Shown here one piece after another: positions 54,900 through 62,016 of a stretch of 64,000 nucleotides of DNA. This DNA comes from a virus. The stretch's first letter is position 1. The number at the start of each line of letters is the position of its first letter. The stretch spans positions 1-64,000 of IMG/VR virus record IMGVR_UViG_3300015263_000599. One strand, given 5' to 3'. The notes beneath the pieces were generated by a model. The model worked only from the letters and a program-made list of their open reading frames with translations, had not been told where the DNA came from and searched no databases. Made by a program: the position numbers and the translations under genes.

Positions 54900-55934
54900 A
54901 TGGACGTACTATATTTGCTGGGCGGATCGTTCGCTGTTGGATTTCTGGCCTTCTCTGCCGTCACGGCCTTCAAGGCTTCTCGCCGCAAACCCGCCGTCGC
55001 TGTTCCCAAGGAAGAACCACTCATACTTGCTGGCGATGTGCCGCCTGAATTTCAGGCTGCTGCCTCTCGTATGGAAAATGTGGTTGTCCAATCAGAACCG
55101 GAACCAACCAAACAAGAAGAGGACAAGCCCAAGTTCGTCGATCCAAAATTTGGACTGCACGAATATCCTCCTCCTTTCCCCAACGGTTTCTTGCAGCTTG
55201 AGCACGGAGTCAACAAGATCAGGTTGTTGCCTCCAGTCAAAGGGCACCCATTCTTCGTGGCCCGACGCCAGCACTACAATTTGGAAGACAGGAAAAATTC
55301 TGTCGTCCAGTGCAACAAAGAGAAGGAGTCAGGCAAGGACTGGAAAGGGAACTGCCCCATTTGTGATGCGTGGAAGGCCCTCTGGAAAGAGGCTCAAGCC
55401 GCAGAAGAAAAGGGAAACTGGCAACGAGCCAATGAACTCAGCAGTCAAGCTCGCCAAATCAAGCCGGTCGAGCGGTATTACTACAACGCCATCGCCAGAG
55501 ACAGAGGAACTGGGCAGCCACAAATTCTGGCTGTTCCGAAGGCGATCCATCAAGAGATTGTTCGCATCGTCATTGGAGATGAAGAACAAGGCGAAGAAGG
55601 GTACGGCGACATTTCTGATGTTCATACTGGCCGAGACATCAAGATTATCAAAGAGACGCTGGGAAGATCTCAGTGGCCTCGCTACACAGTGATGCCGGTC
55701 TACAAAGAATCTGTGATCAGTGAATCTGTGGAAGCCGCCAACGAATTTCTGACCACTCTGTGGAATCTGGAAGCGGCAGCCCATTCATGGGAGAAGGATC
55801 AATCGATCATCCAGCGTGTCGCCGCAAGAGTCATGGCTCGTAGCAACGTCCAACAGCGAGAGAACGACGCCGAGTTGTGCGATGAAGAGTTTCTTGCTGA
55901 ATTGAACAATCTGTCTGCCAACTACCTTCAGTGA
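54900..55934 (+). CDS. Membrane-anchored paralogue of the gp32-like SSB
   Basis: A 344-residue protein. A hydrophobic N-terminal helix (VLYLLGGSFAVGFLAFSAVT) is followed by KASRRK and an acidic linker, then a domain clearly homologous to the SSB at 9024-10058: NKIRLLPPVKGHPFF, NCPICDAWKALWKE, IKPVERYYYNAIARD and AVPKAIHQEIVRIVIGDEE. The zinc region keeps CPIC and one upstream Cys. The ATG at 54900 has GGGAGG 6 nt ahead, so the membrane segment is genuinely part of the product. It could tether ssDNA or replication complexes to the membrane or act at DNA entry; both are inference. Confidence 0.8.
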   Translation: MDVLYLLGGSFAVGFLAFSAVTAFKASRRKPAVAVPKEEPLILAGDVPPEFQAAASRMENVVVQSEPEPTKQEEDKPKFVDPKFGLHEYPPPFPNGFLQLEHGVNKIRLLPPVKGHPFFVARRQHYNLEDRKNSVVQCNKEKESGKDWKGNCPICDAWKALWKEAQAAEEKGNWQRANELSSQARQIKPVERYYYNAIARDRGTGQPQILAVPKAIHQEIVRIVIGDEEQGEEGYGDISDVHTGRDIKIIKETLGRSQWPRYTVMPVYKESVISESVEAANEFLTTLWNLEAAAHSWEKDQSIIQRVAARVMARSNVQQRENDAELCDEEFLAELNNLSANYLQ

Positions 55935-55938
55935 AAGC

Positions 55939-55967
55939 TTTACCCGCCCTCTAAACTGTCATACAAT
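55939..55967 (+). promoter_or_regulatory. Sigma-70 promoter upstream of the DraG-like gene
   Basis: TTTACC, a 17-nt spacer, TACAAT. An intrinsic terminator (55997-56024) lies only about 30 nt downstream, before the gene. Confidence 0.7.
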
Positions 55968-55996
55968 GGCATAGGAGGGTTGATCGCACGTCGCAC

Positions 55997-56024
55997 AGCC
56001 CCCGCAAACACGGGGGCTTTTTTG
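55997..56024 (+). terminator. Terminator in the leader of the DraG-like gene
   Basis: AGCCCCCG / CGGGGGCT (8 bp, 6-nt loop) followed by TTTTTTG. It lies after the 55939 promoter and before the coding start, so it either ends the SSB paralogue transcript or acts as an attenuator. Confidence 0.82.
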
Positions 56025-56038
56025 TTGGAGAGGTATGA

Positions 56039-57142
56039 ATGCTCACACGAGACAAGATCAAAGGTATGCTCATTGGCGGGGCCATCGGGGACGCATGGGG
56101 CATGGGCGTAGAGACTTGGACGCCCGAGAAGATCCTAGAAGTGCATCCCAATGGTCTTCCTCGTTTTGTTGCGCCCATCGGCCACAAGTGGTTCGATCCA
56201 GAAAAACATCCACCGGGAACCACCACCGACGACACACAACTCACAATTGCTACCATGCGGGGACTGCTGGATGGAAAGGCCGCTGCGGACCAGTCCCGCA
56301 GCTTCGATGATTTCATGGACGCCATCGCCAAAGCCCACTGCGAAGCCATGCAGGAAACGGATGCTGGGTGGGGCAACACAACCCGTGAGGCCATCAGGCG
56401 GCTCCAGAACGGCGTCAGTTGGCGTGTATCTGGCAAGACCAGTGAGCGGCATCGAGGCACCGGCAATGGCATCCCCATGAAGATCTCTCCACTCGGAGCG
56501 TGGTATGCGACCCCTTATGGGGCTGATCTTTGTGACGCAAAGCAGGGTTTCAATCAACGCTGCGTCGAATACTCGGCGATGACCCATTACACACAGATGT
56601 CGGCTCAGGCTGGAATCATCCATGCCCACGCCGTCTTCTTCTGTCTGTGGTCTTCGCCAGAGCGATTCCACCGTGACGACTTCTTCGATCTCGTTTCGGA
56701 TTGCGTCTGGGAATGGGGCGAAGGCAAAACAGAGGCAGATCGCAACGATCACACCTTCTACGATGTCTCGCACCTCAATGAGACCGAAGACAATCTGAAG
56801 GATCAGTTCGTCAAGTTGTGGCAGTTCCGGGACGAAATGACCGACGAGAAGATTCACGAACTCTTCGGTCCCGGCTCGTGCTATGTCTATGAGAGCCTGC
56901 CGTTCAGTTACGCATGGTTCTTGCGTGACTGGTCGTCAATGCAAATTTTGCAACGGGTCGTTGAGGCTGGGGGAGACACCGATACCAACGCCAAAATGGT
57001 CGGGGAAATGCTGGGAGCGTTGCACGGCATGTCCTTGTTCGAGCGAGAAGAAAACAAGTGGGCCATCGAAGATCTCGATGACACCGTTTACACGCTTGTC
57101 GATCTCGCCGACGAATTCTGTGACGCTTTCGGGATTGAATGA
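56039..57142 (+). CDS. ADP-ribosylglycohydrolase (DraG family)
   Basis: A 367-residue all-helical metal hydrolase: GMLIGGAIGDAWGMGVE at the N-terminus, GTTTDDTQLTIATMRGLLDG (the TDDT metal ligands), and EAGGDTDTNAKMVGEMLGAL (second metal motif GGDTDT). It removes ADP-ribose from proteins or nucleic acids. In a phage it could reverse ADP-ribosylation placed by host defence or regulate phage-modified proteins. The ATG has GGAGAGG upstream. Confidence 0.9.
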   Translation: MLTRDKIKGMLIGGAIGDAWGMGVETWTPEKILEVHPNGLPRFVAPIGHKWFDPEKHPPGTTTDDTQLTIATMRGLLDGKAAADQSRSFDDFMDAIAKAHCEAMQETDAGWGNTTREAIRRLQNGVSWRVSGKTSERHRGTGNGIPMKISPLGAWYATPYGADLCDAKQGFNQRCVEYSAMTHYTQMSAQAGIIHAHAVFFCLWSSPERFHRDDFFDLVSDCVWEWGEGKTEADRNDHTFYDVSHLNETEDNLKDQFVKLWQFRDEMTDEKIHELFGPGSCYVYESLPFSYAWFLRDWSSMQILQRVVEAGGDTDTNAKMVGEMLGALHGMSLFEREENKWAIEDLDDTVYTLVDLADEFCDAFGIE

Positions 57143-57327
57143 TGGAAGTCGGAGACAAGGTGGTCGATTCGCCGGTCGGATGCGGCCAAATCACAGATTT
57201 TACCGAACGAGGGTTTCCGAGAGTGAACCATGTGGCAGTCGCATGGCTCCAATTGGAGGATGGTCGAGTGTTCGACCCATGGGGTGCCCGCCAACAAAGC
57301 CTAGATCAAAATCCAGAAAATGGTTAG
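57139..57327 (+). CDS. Small KOW/SH3-like protein
   Basis: About 62 residues, overlapping the DraG stop (ATGATGG; start 57139 or 57142). It reads like a small beta-barrel: VGDKVVDSPVGCGQITDFTE, then FPRVNHVAVAWLQLEDG. This resembles short SH3-like domains that bind proteins or nucleic acids. No specific family. Confidence 0.55.
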   Translation: MMEVGDKVVDSPVGCGQITDFTERGFPRVNHVAVAWLQLEDGRVFDPWGARQQSLDQNPENG

Positions 57328-57336
57328 AATGCACAC

Positions 57337-57624
57337 ATGAATGAACAACAACCACAAGGATGTGAGTTGTGCGACCGTGACAAACCTTTGACAGAACACC
57401 ATCTGATTCCCCGAGCGGTACATTCGAAGAAGAGATTCATCAACCGGTTCGGCAAGGAAGAAATGAAGAAGCGAAAGCTGATGTGTTGTAAGGAATGTCA
57501 TGACGGAATACACGACATCATCCCCGACGAGAAGGAGTTGGCCGACAAGTTTAACACGAAGGAACTCTTGATGGCCGATGAACGAATCCAGAAACACGTT
57601 GAATGGGCAAGGAAGCAGAAATGA
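57337..57624 (+). CDS. Small HNH-type zinc protein
   Basis: A 95-residue protein. CELCDRDKPLTEHHLIPRAV followed by LMCCKECHDGIHDIIPD gives two CxxC pairs and the H-H-L-I-P strand of HNH nucleases in compact form. The final helix is basic. It could be a nicking endonuclease or a zinc-binding remnant. The third HNH-type gene in this window. Confidence 0.72.
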   Translation: MNEQQPQGCELCDRDKPLTEHHLIPRAVHSKKRFINRFGKEEMKKRKLMCCKECHDGIHDIIPDEKELADKFNTKELLMADERIQKHVEWARKQK

Positions 57625-57914
57625 AGAAGCTGATTTTGATCGCCGCCTGTCTCGCCGTCGCCGGATGTAAGCAAGAGCCTGCGCCGCCACCGCCGAAACC
57701 GTCGATTGAAGTTGAGATGACGGACAACACCGAATGGACTGGAATGACGGTGTATTTCCGGCATCACACGGTTGGACAGCAGACTGGGCCATACGTCACC
57801 CTGAACACACCACAAGACATTCAGGATTACAAGAAACAAGTCGAGTTTCTCTTGAAGCGACTCGACGAAGCTGAAACGAAGATGAATATCCATGAGCCAG
57901 TTCAAGACCCGTGA
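57621..57914 (+). CDS. Small lipoprotein
   Basis: A 97-residue protein starting at ATG 57621 with GGAAG before it. Signal peptide MKKLILIAACLAVAGCKQ with lipobox AVAGC, a proline-rich linker (EPAPPPPKP) and a polar domain ending in a helix (QVEFLLKRLDEAETKMNI). It overlaps the next membrane-protein gene by 23 nt. Possible role in superinfection exclusion or lysis (spanin-like), not proven. Confidence 0.65.
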   Translation: MKKLILIAACLAVAGCKQEPAPPPPKPSIEVEMTDNTEWTGMTVYFRHHTVGQQTGPYVTLNTPQDIQDYKKQVEFLLKRLDEAETKMNIHEPVQDP

Positions 57915-58308
57915 CTTGAAGGTCGCATTTGGGATGGGGATGATGGTAGCCGTTTTCCTCAAGGCTTTCTTCTCCATCGCCTTCGGGACGGGTTTTGCGC
58001 CGATGCTGGTGGCTCTGAATGGAATAGGATTCATCATCGGATTGTTTCTTGCGGTGTGGGGAACCAGCGGGTCACGCTATCTCGGGCAAGTTGCCGCCGC
58101 ATCGCTCATGGCCCCGGTGTCCGCACTGTGGGCTCTTTACGTTTTCCAACATTACCCTTTGGGTATTCGGGACAAGGTGGACGGCCTGACGTATGCTTGG
58201 GTCCATCTGCAAGTTCATCGGGACTTGTACATTTTTCCGATCCTCATGTTCTCAGGAGCCTTATTGCTCGCTGCTTGGAAGCCAAAGTCAAATGAAACGG
58301 TTCAGTGA
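57892..58308 (+). CDS. Four-helix membrane protein
   Basis: A 138-residue protein with about four hydrophobic segments (VAFGMGMMVAVFLKAFFSIA, MLVALNGIGFIIGLFLAVW, AAASLMAPVSALWALYVF, FPILMFSGALLLAAW). No catalytic motif. It overlaps the lipoprotein gene upstream and the RNA-ligase start downstream, so it is co-translated with both. Function unknown. Confidence 0.68.
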   Translation: MSQFKTRDLKVAFGMGMMVAVFLKAFFSIAFGTGFAPMLVALNGIGFIIGLFLAVWGTSGSRYLGQVAAASLMAPVSALWALYVFQHYPLGIRDKVDGLTYAWVHLQVHRDLYIFPILMFSGALLLAAWKPKSNETVQ

Positions 58309-58999
58309 TCAAAAACGAGTTCTGCCAGCGTTCCCCCGAACGCCGCATCTTCCGTGGAGCCAAAACACAGAAGATGACGATCTCATTGCGGAACAAGCTG
58401 AACTTCAACCGTTGTTCGATAATCCGGTCAACGTCGAAGAGAAAATCGATGGTGCCAGCGTTGGTATGACATTCTGGCAAGGCCACCCCCTCATTCGTAA
58501 CCGTGACCACATACTTCGTAAGGGGTATGTGAAAGACACACCGGCGAAGAAGCAATTCGCCCCCATCTGGAACTGGTTCTACGATAACCAGAAAAAGTTT
58601 GAGTACATTCTGAGCCATGGGCCGCTTAGTGTGTATGGGGAGTGGATGGTCGCTCGCCACGGCATCTACTATGACCGGCTTCCAGATTTGTTCATCGCCT
58701 ACGATGTGTACAACTACGAGGCCGACTACTTCCTCTCGCCAACCATCGCTCGTCCAATGCTCGAAGAGTGCGGCTTCGCCATCCCTCGCCTGTTTCATCA
58801 AGGCGACCCCCTTCCCTCGGAACTTCCCGACTGGATCAACTCACAAGGGCAGTGGTGCGATAGCGTCGTAGAAGGTCTGTACTTCAAGGTTCACAATGGC
58901 GAACGAATCACTCACCGATTCAAACAAGTGAGTGATCAGTTTGTGCGTGGGCAGTTTTGGGACGGAAAGACGTTGCTCAAGAACGGAGTCGCCAAATGA
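58292..58999 (+). CDS. RNA ligase (Rnl2-like)
   Basis: A 235-residue nucleotidyltransferase. Motif I NVEEKIDGASVGMTFW (KxDG lysine), motif III LSVYGEWMVARHG, motif IV SVVEGLYFKVHN, motif V ITHRFKQVSDQF. It lacks the C-terminal domain of T4 Rnl2 (334 residues). Together with the kinase-phosphatase at 45.6 kb it forms an end-healing and sealing pair able to repair cleaved tRNAs. Confidence 0.85.
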   Translation: MKRFSDQKRVLPAFPRTPHLPWSQNTEDDDLIAEQAELQPLFDNPVNVEEKIDGASVGMTFWQGHPLIRNRDHILRKGYVKDTPAKKQFAPIWNWFYDNQKKFEYILSHGPLSVYGEWMVARHGIYYDRLPDLFIAYDVYNYEADYFLSPTIARPMLEECGFAIPRLFHQGDPLPSELPDWINSQGQWCDSVVEGLYFKVHNGERITHRFKQVSDQFVRGQFWDGKTLLKNGVAK

Positions 59000-59574
59000 G
59001 CGATACTACCAGAAGAGTCATTCATCCCGATTGCTGCGAAGAGATGCGGAAATACCAATCCATCTCTCTTTCGCTTCCTGACTCCTTCTATGGTGGAGAT
59101 ATTGAGACACCGCCCATCTGGCGTGTGGCTGGTTGGCGATCTTTCCGCATCGACATGATTAAGGTCGAAAAGGATGGTCAAGTTGATTTCCAATGGCCCC
59201 CAGAGAAGGACTGGCCGGTTCCTGATGTCGATGATGAATTGACCCGATGGGCTTTTGAGGCCAAGTATTGTCCGTACTGTGGCGAACATGTGCCACCCAT
59301 CGTGCCTCGCACTATTTGCGTCCCAGAACGTATTGCGATCTGTTCTGATGGTGGGTACTATTGCGACACTTGTTCTGAGAGGCTCATGTGCTGTCAGTGC
59401 TATCCGCCGCAATGGCGTTGGATGCCATACAAGTATTACCCGGAGTTCGGTGACAACAAATTGTGTCGATGTGGACACCACTACTATCGACACTTCGATC
59501 CGTTCGACGATCCTCCCAACAGGGCTGTGGGATGCAAGTATTGCGATTGCCACATCTTTGAGGAACAAAAATGA
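58996..59574 (+). CDS. Cysteine-rich zinc-ribbon protein
   Basis: A 192-residue protein from ATG 58996 (ATGA overlap with the ligase stop). It has at least three zinc-type clusters: YCPYCGEHVPP, YYCDTCSERLMCCQCYP and LCRCGHHYYRH followed by CKYCDCHIF. The N-terminal 80 residues are strand-rich. Probably a nucleic-acid or protein adaptor; its coupling to RNA ligase suggests an RNA-related role, by context only. Confidence 0.65.
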   Translation: MSDTTRRVIHPDCCEEMRKYQSISLSLPDSFYGGDIETPPIWRVAGWRSFRIDMIKVEKDGQVDFQWPPEKDWPVPDVDDELTRWAFEAKYCPYCGEHVPPIVPRTICVPERIAICSDGGYYCDTCSERLMCCQCYPPQWRWMPYKYYPEFGDNKLCRCGHHYYRHFDPFDDPPNRAVGCKYCDCHIFEEQK

Positions 59575-60197
59575 GCATCAACATGACACAAGCGTTGGTA
59601 TTCGAAACCGACGACTTGCAATCGTTCGGAAAGTTGTTAGAACCTGTGTCTCAGATTCTCTTCGAAACGAAGAGCGGGAAGTACAAGCCGAAAGTGATCC
59701 TGAAGCCACCGAGCTATTGGGAAGACGGCCAGTACGAGGACTACGACCATCATTCTGCTCAGCCCATGATGTTGCCCATCATGGACACAGAGACAGATGT
59801 ACTTCTGGTCGAGCCATGTGCAACCTTCGGCGGGGCAACGCAACTGAAGGTTGTGGACAACGCCGCCACTCTCGATGAAGCGGCTCGCAAAGCTTGTGCC
59901 AAACGGCAAAAGCCACTGCCCAAAAGGCAGTGGATTTGTACAATTGAAAATTACGTCGAACAAAGGGACTTCAAACGAGGTGAGTATGTGTCGCCCAAGA
60001 ACCATCAGGAACTTGTGGGCGTCGTTCTGGAACTCTGTAGCAACGTAGACAAGGAGAAATTCCGCCATGATTTTGCCGACATAGAAGATCGCTACTTCGA
60101 TGGTAGCGTTGGTGTGGGCTATCGGATGCAATGGAGACCCAACGGAGGTTGGAATGTCCTCGACATTTCGATGGTCCATGCGTATTACGGAAAGTAA
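59571..60197 (+). CDS. Hypothetical protein
   Basis: A 208-residue protein overlapping the previous stop (ATGAG). Mixed alpha/beta (FGKLLEPVSQILFETKSGKY, then DTETDVLLVEPCATFGGATQ). It has a KPLPKRQWICTIENYVEQRD stretch and ends in a strand-rich part (GWNVLDISMVHAYYGK). No known motif. Confidence 0.58.
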   Translation: MSINMTQALVFETDDLQSFGKLLEPVSQILFETKSGKYKPKVILKPPSYWEDGQYEDYDHHSAQPMMLPIMDTETDVLLVEPCATFGGATQLKVVDNAATLDEAARKACAKRQKPLPKRQWICTIENYVEQRDFKRGEYVSPKNHQELVGVVLELCSNVDKEKFRHDFADIEDRYFDGSVGVGYRMQWRPNGGWNVLDISMVHAYYGK

Positions 60198-60241
60198 TGT
60201 CATGCCCTTTCGAGGAAGGGTCTACACGGAGGGGATACTCC

Positions 60242-60754
60242 ATGGGATTGTATCTGAGCCACTATGTCGGTCCCGTGCTGTTGGCAAAGCAGCACCCCGA
60301 GGAAGAGGACAGCAAATTCAAAGCCTGCTCAAACACTCAATGCGATTTATATCGCAAACCAGATCGAGCTAAAGGCAAACACTGTCACGAGTGCGGCAGT
60401 GAAATCAAAGAGTACAAAGGCAAACCCCAGCGAATCAAGAAGCCCAAGTGGTTCGATGTCCAAGAAGAACTGGTCCGCAACAGCCTGAACTCCGAAGCTC
60501 TCTGGTGCAACGACTTTGCTGAGACTCCTGAAGGGTTCGATGTTCTGCTCTTCCCCAACAACTATCTCGGAATCGAACCGCCGAGAGACTTTCAGCCCGA
60601 AAACGCATCGCACTGCACGACGCTTCTAAGTAGCGTCGATCCGAAGGGCGAGATCGCATGGTTCAAGACAACCTATGCGGCGCACATCAAGACGCTTACG
60701 CAACTCTATGATGAAGTTGTGGTCGAGTGGGGAGTGTTCAACTACCAAAGTTAA
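60242..60754 (+). CDS. Hypothetical protein with zinc ribbon
   Basis: About 170 residues from ATG 60242 (GGAGGGG 7 nt upstream). It has a CSNTQCDLYR element followed by KHCHECGSEIKEYKG, a probable four-cysteine zinc ribbon near residues 27-50. The rest is strand-helix (EGFDVLLFPNNYLGIEPPRD). It may bind nucleic acid. Function unknown. Confidence 0.6.
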   Translation: MGLYLSHYVGPVLLAKQHPEEEDSKFKACSNTQCDLYRKPDRAKGKHCHECGSEIKEYKGKPQRIKKPKWFDVQEELVRNSLNSEALWCNDFAETPEGFDVLLFPNNYLGIEPPRDFQPENASHCTTLLSSVDPKGEIAWFKTTYAAHIKTLTQLYDEVVVEWGVFNYQS

Positions 60755-60833
60755 TGTTGACGACTCATTTCTGAGACGTTAGCATTTATTGGTTGAGTTT
60801 TTCATTTCCGACACTTTCTGGAGGGATTCTCGC

Positions 60834-61952
60834 ATGACAACTACGCTGGAACCAATTCGTACAACTCTCGCAACACAACTGCCGCCGCCGACTGAAGCAA
60901 GTCGGCCCAAGTTCCATGAGGCGTATTGGGCCGTCCTCAACAACAGCCGCCTCAAACGCATCATCGATGGTTTGGAGCCAGCGACCAACTGGACCAATGC
61001 CATCAACGAAGATGTGGCGAATGCTCATCAGTTCATTCGCAACTTCGCCGCCGACATGTCCCGGATCACCGGGCGTCGAATGGACATCGAAGGCACCCAA
61101 CGGTTGTTCTCTGTCAAACAGCCAGAACACTCCTGCGGCAGCCTGAAGGAACGGCTGGAAAAGGTTCATTCCGAATTCGAGTCTTCGTTCCGATCCGCCG
61201 TGCTCGGGATGAAGAAGAACCTGAAATCCATTCGGGAGAAAGAGTGGGGCTTCATCAAGACGAAGAACCACTTCCTGCCGATCTCCAAGATCGAGATCAC
61301 CGGCACACCATCGACCGGCGAGACTCTGCTTGAGTCTGGCGGTGCTGTGGCTGGTTTCACGCACCTCGGCGTCGATCACGTCGTTCGCTCCATCCAGTTC
61401 GCCGAACCTTGCTTCAAGCCGGTGGACGACTTCACACGTTCGATTCCCAAGCACGCCCAGCGGAAGCTGAAGGTGCTGGAATCGACTCACTACGACTACG
61501 AGCCGAAGATCCTCGACGGCGTGCTGGTCTCCGAGAAGGAAGAACAGCGTGCTACGCCGTTCCAAGACTGGTGTGAGTGGATGCAAGACCCTGCTCTCGC
61601 CATCCGTATCGACGGCCCTACTCAGGGATCATACCGGGACGACACGGCTGCGGCCTTTGACCGCTATGCCATCGACTTCTGGCGTGAGCCCTATCAGGGC
61701 GATCTCCAGCGAACTTGGACATGGGCCAAGAACAACCCCATCATGAAGGCGTTGTTCGTCTGGATGCCGCTGGCCGTCGCCATGTTCTTCGTCGCCTTCG
61801 TGCTCGGCAAAATGCCATGGAATGCCGAGGCGTCGTTCCTCCAAGGAACCATCGGTGTTCTCGGTGTCCTCGCTATGCTGGGCGTGGTCATCGCCACGGT
61901 GATCAAGTGCTGGTCACACACTTATCTTCGCAACTGCCGCTGGCGGCTGTAA
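60834..61952 (+). CDS. Large helical protein with C-terminal membrane hairpin
   Basis: A 372-residue protein from ATG 60834 (GGAGGG upstream). The first 300 residues are soluble and helical or mixed (AVLNNSRLKRIIDGLEPATN, then EKVHSEFESSFRSAVLGMKK). Two membrane helices lie near the C-terminus (ALFVWMPLAVAMFFVAFVLG and GTIGVLGVLAMLGVVIATVI), and it ends in a basic tail. Nucleotide composition is more GC-rich than its neighbours. It may be related to the envelope module. Function unknown. Confidence 0.62.
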   Translation: MTTTLEPIRTTLATQLPPPTEASRPKFHEAYWAVLNNSRLKRIIDGLEPATNWTNAINEDVANAHQFIRNFAADMSRITGRRMDIEGTQRLFSVKQPEHSCGSLKERLEKVHSEFESSFRSAVLGMKKNLKSIREKEWGFIKTKNHFLPISKIEITGTPSTGETLLESGGAVAGFTHLGVDHVVRSIQFAEPCFKPVDDFTRSIPKHAQRKLKVLESTHYDYEPKILDGVLVSEKEEQRATPFQDWCEWMQDPALAIRIDGPTQGSYRDDTAAAFDRYAIDFWREPYQGDLQRTWTWAKNNPIMKALFVWMPLAVAMFFVAFVLGKMPWNAEASFLQGTIGVLGVLAMLGVVIATVIKCWSHTYLRNCRWRL

Positions 61953-61980
61953 GGTTGGGGGGTCGGAACTGGGGAAGACG

Positions 61981-62015
61981 AGCCCTCGGTGATGGGGATC
62001 ACCGGGGGCTTTTTA
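61981..62015 (+). terminator. Strong terminator between convergent genes
   Basis: A 12-bp stem GCCCTCGGTGAT / ATCACCGGGGGC with loop GGGG is followed by TTTTTATTT, between the stops at 61952 and 62017. Confidence 0.88.
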
Positions 62016-62016
62016 T

